In this document: positions 18,501-26,906 of the stretch, piece by piece
Layout of the letters: every line of letters begins with the position of its first letter
How positions within the stretch are numbered: the stretch's first letter is position 1
Assembly (NCBI GenBank): GCA_001799845.1
Contig: MGUG01000054.1
Location: forward strand, 3,393-67,392
Length of the DNA: 64,000 bases
Direction of reading: 5' to 3'
Origin: Elusimicrobia bacterium GWC2_64_44
Lineage (GTDB): Bacteria; Elusimicrobiota; Elusimicrobia; Elusimicrobiales; UBA9959
Notes under the pieces: generated by a model
Database searches by the model: none
What the model was told of the DNA's origin: nothing
Seen by the model: the letters and a program-made list of their open reading frames with translations, nothing else
Translations under genes and position numbers: made by a program

Positions 18501-21467
18501 GGGCTGTCGGTCTTCAGCCTGAAGCTGGGCGCGGAGCACCGCGGCGGCTTCGGCCTGCGCTGGTTCGGCGCGGGCGGCTTCAAGGTTTACTCGGCGATGA
18601 GCGAGGCGGACGTGCCGCAGAAAGACAAGGCGGTCTCGCTCGCGCTGGACTACGACAAAGTGCTGGCGCCGGGCCAGAAGGTCTCGTGGCGGCTGAAGGC
18701 GAAAGACGCCGCGGGCAAGCCCGTCTACGGCGAGGCGCTGGTAAAAGTTTTCGACCGATCTCTGGAATATTACGGCAAGGACTCCGGCTTCTGGGGCGAG
18801 TCGCTTTACCCCAGGCGCTACTCGCAGGGCGAGGCGCTGGGCTCGCTGTTCACGCCGCAGGCCGCGGCGCTGCCGGTAAAGACCGGCGTGGTGCAGCGCA
18901 TGCTGCAGGCCTTCAGACAGGCGATAGGCGAGGAGCGGCTCGCTTCCCTGCGCATCGGCTCCAGCCGGGTTTACGGCCCGCGCAACAGCTTCTACGCCAA
19001 GGGTCTGTCCTTCGAGGGTGACTCGGAGTCTTTCAGCGCGGTCTCGTCAGCGCGTGGGGCCAACATGGCCGACCTCGCCGGCGCCGCGCCCCCTGGGGCC
19101 CTGTCGGAAGCCAAGATGAAGATCAGGGATTCGAAGAGGGAGATGGCGCCATCCTCGCCCGCTGAAGGCGGGGGCGGGGGCGCGCCCGAGGTGAAAGTGC
19201 GCACGGACTTCTCCGAAACCGCTTACTACAACCCCCAACTGAAAGTCTTCAAGGGCGAGGGCGCCTTCTCTTTCCGCATACCCGAGCGGCTGACTTCCTG
19301 GAAGATAAGTTCCTACCTGCTGACCCGGAGCGCGCGCCGCGGCGCTTTCTCGGCCGAGGCGGTCACCAAGAAGGACCTGATGGTGCGCCTGGATATCCCG
19401 CGCTTCTTCCGCGAGGGGGACAAGTCCCGCCTGACGGCCGTAGTGACCAACGATACCGCCGGCGAACTGTCCGGCGAGGTGACGCTGTCCGTCGCGCGCG
19501 ACGGGCTGCCCGCCCACGGCGACTTCGGCCTGAAGGCGCTGGCGCAGCCTTTCACCGTCAAGCCCAACGGCACGCTGGCCCTCTACTGGGACACGCTGGC
19601 CCCGCGCGGCACCGGCGCCTACAAGGTGCGGGCCGTGGCCCGCGCCGGGCGGCTGGCCGACGCGCAGGAGAACGACCTGCCGGTGCTGCCGTCGCGCGAG
19701 CGCCTGATCGCTTCCGCCGTGGCCGCGCTCGACGGAGATTCTTCCAAGACCTTCTCGCTGCCGGAGCTGGAGTCAGCCGACCCGACGCGCGCGGTGGAGG
19801 CCCTGCACCTGGAGGTGCAGCCGCAGCTGATCCTCACCGTGCTCAACAGCCTGCCCTTCCTGGTGCATTATCCTTACGAGTGCACCGAACAGCTGCTCAA
19901 CCGCTACGTGCCGCTGGCCATCACCAACGGCTTCTACAAGAAGTACCCGGCGCTGCGCGCCTCGGTGGCCAAGGTCCCCAAGCGGACCACGCTGACGCCG
20001 GAGTGGGACCGCGACAACCCGGTGCGCATGATGTCCCTTATGGAGACCCCCTGGGAGCGCGAGTCGAAGGGCCGGACTTCCGGTTGGCCCGTGGTGGACA
20101 TGCTGGACCCGAAACTGGTGGAGGGTGAGAAAGCGGACGCGCTGGCCAAGCTGAAGGCTTACCAGCACCCCGACGGCTCCTTTCCCTGGTTCCCCGGCGG
20201 GCAGCCGAACCTGCACATGACGCTCTACGTGCTGGAGGGCCTCGCGGAGGCCGCGCGCTACGGCGTGGAGATCCCGCAGGATACGGCCCAGCTGGCGCTG
20301 CAGTACGTGCTGCAGGAGATACCGCGGCACCTGAAGCCCGAGGCGGACCAGACCTCTACGATACTGTACGCGGCTTACGTGGTAACCTCGTTCAGCCAGG
20401 ACTGGGCGCAGAGCGCGACGGCGCGCGAATACGCCAAGGCCTGGGTGGATTACGCCGACAAGCACGCCAATGCGCTGACAGCCTTCGGCAAGGCCTACGC
20501 GGCCTACGTCTATCACCGGCTGGGCGAGCGGCAGAAGGCCGCCGACTACCTGGCCAGGGCCATGGACGGGGCCCGCGCCGACGACATCGCCGGCGTGTAC
20601 TGGACCCCGGAAAAGATCTCCTGGCTCTGGTACAACGACACGGTGGAGAAGCACGCCTTCATCCTGCGCACGCTGCTGGCGCTGCGCCCGAAGGACCCCA
20701 AGGTGGCGGGGCTGGTGCGCTGGCTGCTGTTCAACCGCAAGGCCAGCGAGTGGAAGTCCACCAGGGCCTCGGCGGCGGCCATCTACTCGCTGCTCGACGT
20801 GATGAAGGCCAAGGGCGCGCTGGACCAGCCGGAGACCTTCTCCGTCAGCTGGGGCTCCACGGCGGAGAACTTCCAGCTGCAGCCCTTCGACTGGGTAGGG
20901 CGTCCCCTGCGCTGGTCCAAGTACGGCAACGACGTGGGCCGGGCCGACCTGGCGCCCAAGGTGGCGAAGAAAGGCCCCGGGCTGGCTTTCGCGTCGTTCA
21001 CCGGGATCTACAGCACGGACAAGACCGCGGCCGAATCTCCCGACGGGATGATGAACGTGTCGCGCAAGTATTTCCTCCGGGAGAAGGAGGGCGACGGCTA
21101 CGCGCTGAAGCCCCTCTCCGACGGCGATTCTGTGGCGGTGGGAGACCAGGTGGAGGTGCACCTGACGGTGCGCACGCGCAGCCAGTTCGAGTACGTGCAC
21201 CTGAAGGACCCGAAGGCCGCCGGCTTCGAGGCGGAGGAACTGACCAGCGGCTGGAAATGGGACCAGCTGGGCCGCTACGAGGAGCCGCGGGACTCGCTGA
21301 CGAACTTCTTCATGGAGTGGCTGCCGCACGGCGAATACGTGCTGAAGTACCGCGTGCGCCCGACCACGCCCGGCGTCTACAAGGCCGGCGCGGCCGTGAT
21401 CCAGTCCATGTACGCCCCCGAGTTCGCCGCCCACTCCTCCGGCTTCACGCTAAACGTGAGGCAGTAG
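15504..21467 (+). CDS. Bacterial alpha-2-macroglobulin, thioester type
   Basis: A 1987-residue secreted protease trap. The N-terminal signal (MKAILALLFFPCLAYGA) is followed by TPR-like helices to about residue 350. Macroglobulin domains come next, including the diagnostic VFTETDRPVYRPGQEVKFKV near 582. A bait/ANATO-like variable stretch contains a Gly-rich SPAEGGGGGAPEV near 1225. The thioester domain has CTEQ at Cys1460 (within YPYECTEQLL) and an alpha-toroid (QHPDGSFPWFPGG). The C-terminal receptor-like domain ends about 1987. The CxEQ thioester lets the molecule bond covalently to attacking proteases. The usual partner pbpC is not adjacent; murB is. A clear lipobox is missing, so soluble periplasmic export is likelier than lipid anchoring. 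Confidence 0.9.
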   Translation: MKAILALLFFPCLAYGAGELEDADRHFAKARYEEALQLYAPAANLPGEEGLKARYRAAECQGLLFRYGEASQSLAEMKLPPDPLWQGRFLLLRAEMGRQFLQQYGYSLPADEQKGNADVTKYTAAQWRRLINADYNSLWPLRGELLKHRLEGQGYFVDLKGAELSYTPTLWDFAALRWTAYLLGEAEDAGPRPAAEPFAEPSFKADFSAASPSALKAAAVFEDAAGLSSSAMDFAREYWRLERLMIPFEHAGRVAAHDRAALRARALQTLQGWAGSFKTALARSWAYYRAAAFEREAGNLKAAVELCKKASAESSKSKPASHCDKLRAEIEMPRLELAASFAPPPGDKILKVTARNLPTVYFRAYKTTPEELYGSGRQGWENGWGRVKYLQQDSLRHFLGKSPGLEWKQKLDYPAPYQEKLQEVASPALQKGLYVIVASGDPGFEDGASLIRGVTVNITDVFLLGTSGIAGDPEAFLYDNAAPARQVKADVFRLYAVNALTGKPLAGASIDAFYHQSRGGNWSRAGLKAGLDGAALFSADFTVSYPSNEYFSIDPLLSHNGAYAYWNSEAGAGLHVPPPVSVFTETDRPVYRPGQEVKFKVTALLRLPRGYQTYDGKRTVTVVARDPNWQEVYTKTLPFSGLGSAAGSFKIPEGRLLGDYSLTASLSEYGRNFSGTSRFGVEEYKRPEFEVKLSGAEKPYRYGEKTEVSGEVKYYFGSPVPGAPVKYRVMRSRYIPWYCWYWGWFYGGGASFEVASGEVKTGDDGKFKFSFTPQPESDSFAAYPSSYHVEAEARDAGGRTITDSRSYRAGSKAYLFDVKPDAGFFTPEGEAALTARLMDLNETQQQGGAEYALYRLEKAPEAAEGAREWGHFGRNPSLEQSFSAVPDGPLARKGDLGFKKDAPTAVRLGKLPAGVYRLKLKAKDPWGGESESQLIVVSASPRGANAGLKLPPVALFERDSYQAGETARVLLGAAALKGAKYVEILAGPFVLARAMLPEGGLSVFSLKLGAEHRGGFGLRWFGAGGFKVYSAMSEADVPQKDKAVSLALDYDKVLAPGQKVSWRLKAKDAAGKPVYGEALVKVFDRSLEYYGKDSGFWGESLYPRRYSQGEALGSLFTPQAAALPVKTGVVQRMLQAFRQAIGEERLASLRIGSSRVYGPRNSFYAKGLSFEGDSESFSAVSSARGANMADLAGAAPPGALSEAKMKIRDSKREMAPSSPAEGGGGGAPEVKVRTDFSETAYYNPQLKVFKGEGAFSFRIPERLTSWKISSYLLTRSARRGAFSAEAVTKKDLMVRLDIPRFFREGDKSRLTAVVTNDTAGELSGEVTLSVARDGLPAHGDFGLKALAQPFTVKPNGTLALYWDTLAPRGTGAYKVRAVARAGRLADAQENDLPVLPSRERLIASAVAALDGDSSKTFSLPELESADPTRAVEALHLEVQPQLILTVLNSLPFLVHYPYECTEQLLNRYVPLAITNGFYKKYPALRASVAKVPKRTTLTPEWDRDNPVRMMSLMETPWERESKGRTSGWPVVDMLDPKLVEGEKADALAKLKAYQHPDGSFPWFPGGQPNLHMTLYVLEGLAEAARYGVEIPQDTAQLALQYVLQEIPRHLKPEADQTSTILYAAYVVTSFSQDWAQSATAREYAKAWVDYADKHANALTAFGKAYAAYVYHRLGERQKAADYLARAMDGARADDIAGVYWTPEKISWLWYNDTVEKHAFILRTLLALRPKDPKVAGLVRWLLFNRKASEWKSTRASAAAIYSLLDVMKAKGALDQPETFSVSWGSTAENFQLQPFDWVGRPLRWSKYGNDVGRADLAPKVAKKGPGLAFASFTGIYSTDKTAAESPDGMMNVSRKYFLREKEGDGYALKPLSDGDSVAVGDQVEVHLTVRTRSQFEYVHLKDPKAAGFEAEELTSGWKWDQLGRYEEPRDSLTNFFMEWLPHGEYVLKYRVRPTTPGVYKAGAAVIQSMYAPEFAAHSSGFTLNVRQ

Positions 21468-21503
21468 GAGCCTGAGAGACTTGCGGCAGGCCGCTGAAGT
21501 TTA

Positions 21504-21641
21504 GGCGGCCTAGCGCAGGGACGGGCCCCGAAAAACCGCGGTCTCGCACACAGTGCTCGCCGCTGCCCGTCTCGGCCTCGGCGCTACGCAAGCCTCGGCC
21601 TCCGACATGCTTTTTCGGGACCCATCCCTGCGCTCTCCGCC
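21504..21641 (+). repeat. 138-bp palindromic element type A, copy 2
   Basis: Base-for-base identical to 9300-9437, although 12 kb away and in a different intergenic region. Both arms (21504-21535 and 21611-21641) are present. A type C palindrome follows 31 bp later. There is no gene in 21468-21852 apart from these elements. Confidence 0.88.
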
Positions 21642-21672
21642 AGATTCTCATCTGATGAAACAGCGCCTGAGC

Positions 21673-21808
21673 GGAGGGGACGGCCGGGGAGGGGTCCCGT
21701 GCGATTTTGGGGAAAGGGGGCCCCGCCTTAAATTCCCAAGGCTGGGGGAAACCGCGCAACGGTTTCCCTCTGCCCATGAGCACGGGGCCCCTCCCCGGCT
21801 GGCCCCGA
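21673..21808 (+). repeat. 136-bp palindromic element type C, copy 1
   Basis: The left arm around GGCCGGGGAGGGGTCCCGTGC pairs with the right arm around GCACGGGGCCCCTCCCCGGC. The interior contains GGGGGCCCCGCCTTAAATTC and an inner hairpin GGGGGAAACCG/CGGTTTCCCTC. The copy at 58043-58178 has the same length and differs by only a few bases. It is always found just after a type A element. Confidence 0.82.
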
Positions 21809-21852
21809 CTGGGCTTCTCGCGGTTCCGAAGTTAGTCAGCTTCGTTGAAATA

Positions 21853-22182
21853 TTAAAAACGGCGGAAGATGATGGGGGAGGGGGAACCGGAGGCGAGGAG
21901 TTTGAAGAGCAGGAAGAAGACCAGGGCGCCGAGTATCAAGAGCGGGATGCCGATGATGGCGCCGATGACGGTGGAGGTGAGCAGGGCCCCTGAGAAGACC
22001 AGGACTACCCCCAGGAGGGCCAGGCCGGCGGCTATGAAGGCCTTCAGGCGCGCCAGGAGGCCGGGCGGCTGCGGAGGCGGCACGGGGCCGCGGGGGCCTT
22101 CGGAGCGGGGGCCGGAGGAGCCCGGGCTGAGCAGCTCCGGCTCCACGCAGTCTTCGCCCAGAGTTACGCGCTTGTCTTCCAT
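21853..22182 (-). CDS. Small predicted inner-membrane protein
   Basis: A 109-residue protein. A polar, Pro/Gly-rich N-terminal 45 residues (PELLSPGSSGPRSEGPRG) precede two hydrophobic helices at about 47-72 and 73-95, ending with a basic tail. No family is recognised. The ATG at 22182 is preceded at six nt by TAAAAT and lacks a Shine-Dalgarno sequence, which suggests a leaderless single-gene transcript. It is divergent from the secretion cassette. Confidence 0.6.
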   Translation of the reverse strand: MEDKRVTLGEDCVEPELLSPGSSGPRSEGPRGPVPPPQPPGLLARLKAFIAAGLALLGVVLVFSGALLTSTVIGAIIGIPLLILGALVFFLLFKLLASGSPSPIIFRRF

Positions 22183-22188
22183 TACCCA

Positions 22189-22194
22189 ATTTTA
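22189..22194 (-). promoter_or_regulatory. -10 hexamer of leaderless membrane-protein gene
   Basis: Minus-strand TAAAAT, then TGGGTA, then the ATG at 22182: the six-nt spacing also seen before ygiQ, the glycosyltransferase and the LUD gene. Confidence 0.45.
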
Positions 22195-22206
22195 CCAAAA
22201 GCGCGC

Positions 22207-22241
22207 AACAAATTTGTCATACGGCGTTTATATAATATAGT
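22207..22241 (+). promoter_or_regulatory. Promoter of the secretion cassette with shared motif
   Basis: TTGTCA (22214-22219) and TATAGT (22236-22241) are 16 nt apart and lie 26 nt before the start at 22268. The -35 is embedded in AACAAATTTGTCAT, which includes the palindrome ACAAATTTGT. A 13/14 match, AACAAATCTGTCAT, occurs before the other PorV gene at 58217. Confidence 0.5.
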
Positions 22242-22267
22242 GTCGTGATGCACCTATGGAGACCGGC

Positions 22268-23257
22268 ATGCTAAAGAAAACCCTCATCCTCTGCGCCGCC
22301 GCCGTTCTGGCCGCGGCCGTTCACAGCGCCGCGGCGGACGCCCCGGTCAACGCGCTGCTGGTGGTCCCGTCCGAGACCGCCTTCAACAAGAAGTTCCAGG
22401 ACTTCCTCGACAAGAACGGGGCCAAGCTGCTGCATTCTCACCCGCCCAGCGTCTTCATAGGCGTCATCCCGCCCGAACTGGACAAGCAGCTTAAAGAAAA
22501 ATTCGGGGCCGAGGTCTACCGCGACAAGGTGGACGACTGGGCCTCCTTCGCGCGCTACGGCGAGAACGCCGTCTACGCCGTGAACGCCTGGAACAAGGGT
22601 TTCCAGGAGGACCCGCCGGCGGCCCCGCTGGTGATCAGCACCCGGGTGCAGAAAGCCGGGCGCAAGGGCGACACATTGAAGCTGGTCTGGAACGAGGTCA
22701 TGAAGGCCCGCGCCTACCGCCTGCAGATAAGCCAGGACGAGACTTTCGACGCGGTGCTGCTGGAGACGGTGGTGCAGCGCAGCCAGTACAGCCTGGTGCC
22801 GGCTTTCTGGAAAGAGGGCGTCTACTTCTGGCGCGTGGCCGGCCTGATGACGCTTAACACCGGCGAGACCGTGGAGGGGGGCTTTTCCCAGCCTTACTCC
22901 TTCGCCGTTTCCAAGCCGTCGGCCGCCCCCGGTCCCAAACTGGGCGCCCCGCAGCTGCCCGAGAAGACCCGCGTAAAGGGCCGCCCCCTCGCCTGGCCCG
23001 CGCCCGCAGCCTTCAAATATTACCGCCTGCAGCTCGCCGAGACGGCGGATTTCGCCGCGCCGCTGCTGGACGTGTTCACCGATACGTGCACCTATAAGCT
23101 GTCGGGCCTGCCGGTTAAGTGGGGGGAGCCCTACTACATGCGCGTGATGGGTTCCGACGGCGCTTCGGCCGGGGACTGGTCCCGGGTTTCCGAGGTGGTG
23201 GTGGAGTCGCCCGGCCAGATCGTCAACGACATGAAAAAGATCAGGCGCAGGAAATAA
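22268..23257 (+). CDS. Secreted protein with fibronectin-like repeats
   Basis: A 329-residue exported protein. After the signal peptide (MLKKTLILCAAAVLAAAVHSAAA) come about 100 residues of unknown fold (VNALLVVPSETAFNKKFQDF). Then two repeats in the style of fibronectin-III follow, the first including LKLVWNEVMKARAYRLQISQDETF and the second FKYYRLQLAETADF. Such repeats read as carbohydrate- or protein-contact modules. I chose the ATG at 22268 because GGAG sits six nt before it; an ATG 12 nt earlier would spoil that spacing. It directly abuts the metalloprotease gene, so it may be a partner, inhibitor or propeptide-like chaperone of that enzyme. Confidence 0.72.
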   Translation: MLKKTLILCAAAVLAAAVHSAAADAPVNALLVVPSETAFNKKFQDFLDKNGAKLLHSHPPSVFIGVIPPELDKQLKEKFGAEVYRDKVDDWASFARYGENAVYAVNAWNKGFQEDPPAAPLVISTRVQKAGRKGDTLKLVWNEVMKARAYRLQISQDETFDAVLLETVVQRSQYSLVPAFWKEGVYFWRVAGLMTLNTGETVEGGFSQPYSFAVSKPSAAPGPKLGAPQLPEKTRVKGRPLAWPAPAAFKYYRLQLAETADFAAPLLDVFTDTCTYKLSGLPVKWGEPYYMRVMGSDGASAGDWSRVSEVVVESPGQIVNDMKKIRRRK

Positions 23258-25828
23258 ATGAAAAAGCCCGCCGCCCTCGCCCTGCTGCTCGCCTGCGCCG
23301 CCGCGGCCCACGCCGCTCCGTACGGCGCGGGCTTCTACGACACCAGCGAGTACATGGCCGGCCGCGTGGCGGTCAACATAATCTTTATAGAGAGCAACGG
23401 TTCCATAGATCCCCGCACCGAGACCACCGGCTGGACAGCGGGCAAAAAGAGCGAAGTCGTCGGGGAGATACAGAACGCGATGAACTGGTGGGCGGCCCGC
23501 AATTCCGCCGCCAACCTGTCCTTCGTTTACAACAGCGTCACCGCCGCTACAGGCTACGAACCCATCTCGCGCAGCAGCGCGGACGAAGGTTTGTGGATAG
23601 CGCAGGTGATGAGTGCGCTCGGCTACTCCGAGCCGGACTACTACGACCAGGTCTTCCATTACAATAACGACCGGCGCGACGCGGCCGGGACCGACTGGTC
23701 CTTCACCTTCTTCCTGGTGGACAGCCAGATGGACGCCGACGGGGAGTTCCCCGACGGCTTCTTCGCCTACGCCTACCTGGGCGGGCCGTTCAGCATCATG
23801 ACCTACGACAACGACGGCTACGGCATCGGCTACATGGAGGCCGTCGCCGCCCACGAGACGGGCCACATCTTCTACGCCCTCGACGAATACGCCGAGTCCG
23901 GCTGCACCACCGCCGAGAGCTCCGGCTACCTCAACGGGCTTAACTCCAACTGCCAGAACGGCGGCGGCTCCGCCAGCTGCATCATGCGCGGCGACATAGG
24001 CCCCTATTACACGCCAGCGCTATGCATTCATTCCCAGAAGATGCTGGGCTGGAGCGACCTGGACGCCAACAGCAAGCTGGACGTGCTGGACCTGGCGCCT
24101 GCCACGGTCCTCAACGCCTATGCCCCGGACCCGACCAGCAATGTCTCCCCGGGCTATACCGGCTCGGCTAACTCCATTGCCGCCTATCCCAACAGCAATA
24201 CCTACGCCTTCTGGGGCGCGCCGCGCACCGCCAACGATATAAGCATCTCCCGCCTGGCCGCGGTGGAGTACCGCGTCGACGCCGGGGCCTGGCAGGCCGC
24301 GGCCGCCGCCGACGGCGCCTTCGACGAGAACTCCGAGAACTTTTCCTTCACGGCCGCCGCCCTGGGCGCCGGCGGTCATACCCTAGAGGCCCGCGCCAAG
24401 GATATCTTCAACACCTACGACCCTACGCCGGCCTCCGATTCCCTGACGATAAACACCAGCAATCCCACCGATATCCCGTATATACAGGACGGCCTGGGCG
24501 ACGACATAGACTACAGCACCGCCAAGAGCAAAGTCTCCGCCAACTGGGGGAGCTCCTCTCACCCCAACGGCATAAATCACTACGAGTACGCCCTCGGCAC
24601 CACGCCGGGCACCGCCAACACCGTGGCCTGGACCGCGGTAGGCGTCTCCACCTGGGTAGTCCGCAACGTTACGCTGGCGGAAGGGAACACGTACTATTTC
24701 TCCGTGGTGGCCTACGCCAATATCACCGGGGAGGCCTCGGGCATCAGCACCTCCGACGGCTTCCGCGTGGACAGCACCAGCCCGACCGCGCGCGTGATAA
24801 TAACCTCTCCGGTGCCGGCGCCGACCGGGCCTTTTTCCGCCAAACTGGTGCTGACCGAGGCCAACCACGTCTCCGGCACGCCGCAGCTCAGCTTCCGCAC
24901 CTCAGGCGGCCTGACCGTACCTTTCGCAATGACTTTCCTGACCGGCTCCACCTGGACGGCGACGGCGAATGTCGAATCCTACCACTCTACCGGCACGGCG
25001 ACCTTCCTCTTCTCCGGCTACGACCTCGCCGGCAACCTGGGCTCGGTCATAACACCTGCGGCCTCTTTCGCCATCAACTACGCCCTGGCCGGCGGCTCCA
25101 GCGGCACCGTCGCCAACAGCGACGGGGCCTCGGTATACCTGCCGTCCGGTTCCTACGCCGGCACCCTCTTCGTCAGCATCTCCACCGTAGGCGCCGCCGC
25201 GCTGGCGGCGGCCGACTCCGCCTCGGGGGATTCCAAGAAGATCTTTTCTGAGGACCTGGCCCGGGAATTCACGGCCCGCGACGCAACGGGCGGGGCGGTC
25301 ACGACCTTCGCCTCACCTGTCACCCTGACCCTCTCCTATCCCGACGACGATAATGACGGCCGCGTCGACACCGACCTGCTGAAGGAGGGCACCCTCTGGC
25401 TCTATTACCTCGACGCGGCGGCCGGCCTCTGGACGCCGATCCCGGGCGTGACGCGCAATACCTCGGCCAATACCCTCTCGGCCGCGGTCTCGCACTTCTC
25501 CGTCTATTCCATCCGCTCCGCCAACTCCTCGGCCGGCGGCATGGGGGCCCTGCGGGCCTATCCCAACCCCTGCGATTTCAGGACCACGCCCAGCCTGACC
25601 ATCGACGGCCTGCCGGTGGACGCCCTGGACACCAAAGTATATATCTACAACGCCGCCGGAGAACTGGTGCGAACCCTGTCCGCCGGAGACGGCGTGGACG
25701 GCCTGAACGTGATCAAGTGGGACGGAGCGCAGAAGGACCGCTCCAAAGCCGCCAGCGGGCTGTATCTCTTCCTGGTGAAGACCGCTAATTACGGTAAAGG
25801 TACCGGGAAGTTCTTCATAGTCTGGTGA
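23258..25828 (+). CDS. Secreted M64-like metalloprotease with C-terminal FlgD-like domain
   Basis: An 856-residue exported zinc protease. The signal peptide is MKKPAALALLLACAAAAHA. The zinc motif H199-E-T-G-H203 is followed by ALDEY, like the HExGH...DEY signature of IgA peptidase M64; the family call is by eye. Ig/fibronectin-like domains follow (about 320-540). A region with DNDGRVDTDLL may bind calcium. The last 90 residues (AYPNPCDFRTTP to GTGKFFIVW) match FlgD-Ig/type-IX-secretion-like C-terminal sorting domains. It starts directly after the preceding stop and ends one nt before a PorV gene, so export through a PorV-dependent route is a reasonable inference. Confidence 0.82.
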   Translation: MKKPAALALLLACAAAAHAAPYGAGFYDTSEYMAGRVAVNIIFIESNGSIDPRTETTGWTAGKKSEVVGEIQNAMNWWAARNSAANLSFVYNSVTAATGYEPISRSSADEGLWIAQVMSALGYSEPDYYDQVFHYNNDRRDAAGTDWSFTFFLVDSQMDADGEFPDGFFAYAYLGGPFSIMTYDNDGYGIGYMEAVAAHETGHIFYALDEYAESGCTTAESSGYLNGLNSNCQNGGGSASCIMRGDIGPYYTPALCIHSQKMLGWSDLDANSKLDVLDLAPATVLNAYAPDPTSNVSPGYTGSANSIAAYPNSNTYAFWGAPRTANDISISRLAAVEYRVDAGAWQAAAAADGAFDENSENFSFTAAALGAGGHTLEARAKDIFNTYDPTPASDSLTINTSNPTDIPYIQDGLGDDIDYSTAKSKVSANWGSSSHPNGINHYEYALGTTPGTANTVAWTAVGVSTWVVRNVTLAEGNTYYFSVVAYANITGEASGISTSDGFRVDSTSPTARVIITSPVPAPTGPFSAKLVLTEANHVSGTPQLSFRTSGGLTVPFAMTFLTGSTWTATANVESYHSTGTATFLFSGYDLAGNLGSVITPAASFAINYALAGGSSGTVANSDGASVYLPSGSYAGTLFVSISTVGAAALAAADSASGDSKKIFSEDLAREFTARDATGGAVTTFASPVTLTLSYPDDDNDGRVDTDLLKEGTLWLYYLDAAAGLWTPIPGVTRNTSANTLSAAVSHFSVYSIRSANSSAGGMGALRAYPNPCDFRTTPSLTIDGLPVDALDTKVYIYNAAGELVRTLSAGDGVDGLNVIKWDGAQKDRSKAASGLYLFLVKTANYGKGTGKFFIVW

Positions 25829-25829
25829 T

Positions 25830-26906
25830 ATGAATAGACTCGCCGCGCTTCTCTTCTTCTGCCTGGCCGCCGCCGCTAACGCGGGCGGCGCGGGCAGCGA
25901 CGCGCTGGCGTTCCTCAAGATCGACGCCGGCGCAAGGGGCGCCGCCATGTCGGGCGCCTACGCCGCGGCCGGCGACGACGCGCTCAGCGTCTTCTACAAC
26001 CCGGCCGGCACGGCCCTCATCGCCAGGAAAGAGGTGCTCCTGGGGCATAACGAGTGGCTGGAGGGCCTGCGCAACGAGATCGCGGCCTACGCGCAGCCGC
26101 TCGGGCCGAGGCTGACCGCCTTTGCCGGGGCCAACCTGCTGCTCAGCGGCCGCATGGACAGGTACGTGGTGGACCAGGCGGGCGACCCGCAGAACGAAGG
26201 CTACTTCAATGCGCTGGAAGGCGCCTTCTCCGTAGGCCTCTCCGGCAAGCTGCGCGAAGACTTTTACGGCGGGGCCGCGCTGAAGGCACTGACGCAGCAG
26301 GCCGCGGGCGGCAAGGCTCTGGGCTGGGCCGGCGACGCGGGCTTCGTCGCCGTCTCGGGGCCGTGGCGCGTAGGCGCGTCGGCCTCTAACGTCGGCGGCC
26401 AGCTGAAGCTCGGCAGCAAGTCTTTTTCAGCGCCGGCCATAATAAGGGGCGGCGCCAGTTTCCGGTTCCTTGAAAATTACCTGGTGGCGGCTGACGTGGT
26501 GAAAGCGGGCCGGTCAGAAACCGCCGGGGCCTTAGGCGCCGAAGCCAGTTTTCTTACCGGGCCCAAGGAGTACTTCCTGCTGCGCGCCGGCTACAAGACC
26601 GGGCGCAGCCGCTTCGCCGGTCCCGGCGTCACCGCCGGCGTGGGCGTGGCCAGCCGGGATGTCCGCGTGGACTACGCCTTCGCGCCCTACGGCGACCTCG
26701 GCGCGGCCCACCGCGTGACGGTCTCCCTCAAGTTCGGCGCGGTGCGCCCCGAGGAGATGCTGCGCAGCCTCTACGGGGACAGGCCGAAGCCCCGCATGAA
26801 GAAGATCCCGCGGCCCAAAGAGGACGCCGCGAAGAAGGAAAACGGGAAGAAGCCTGAAGAGAAGAAGGGAAAAAAAGACCCCGGCGAAGTCTATTTCATG
26901 TGGTAG
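25830..26906 (+). CDS. PorV/PorQ-family outer-membrane protein
   Basis: A 358-residue beta-barrel protein. A short signal (MNRLAALLFFCLAAAANA) precedes the family hallmark DALAFLKIDAGARGAAMSGAYAAAGDDALSVFYNPAG at about residues 25-60. In type IX secretion, PorV shuttles cargo bearing C-terminal signals to the surface attachment complex. Most of the barrel follows. The last about 45 residues form a Lys/Pro/Glu-rich tail (KKENGKKPEEKKGKK) not expected in a barrel, which may reach into periplasm or surface. It is the third gene of the secretion cassette and its 3' end overlaps the convergent glycosyltransferase gene by 11 bp. Confidence 0.85.
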   Translation: MNRLAALLFFCLAAAANAGGAGSDALAFLKIDAGARGAAMSGAYAAAGDDALSVFYNPAGTALIARKEVLLGHNEWLEGLRNEIAAYAQPLGPRLTAFAGANLLLSGRMDRYVVDQAGDPQNEGYFNALEGAFSVGLSGKLREDFYGGAALKALTQQAAGGKALGWAGDAGFVAVSGPWRVGASASNVGGQLKLGSKSFSAPAIIRGGASFRFLENYLVAADVVKAGRSETAGALGAEASFLTGPKEYFLLRAGYKTGRSRFAGPGVTAGVGVASRDVRVDYAFAPYGDLGAAHRVTVSLKFGAVRPEEMLRSLYGDRPKPRMKKIPRPKEDAAKKENGKKPEEKKGKKDPGEVYFMW

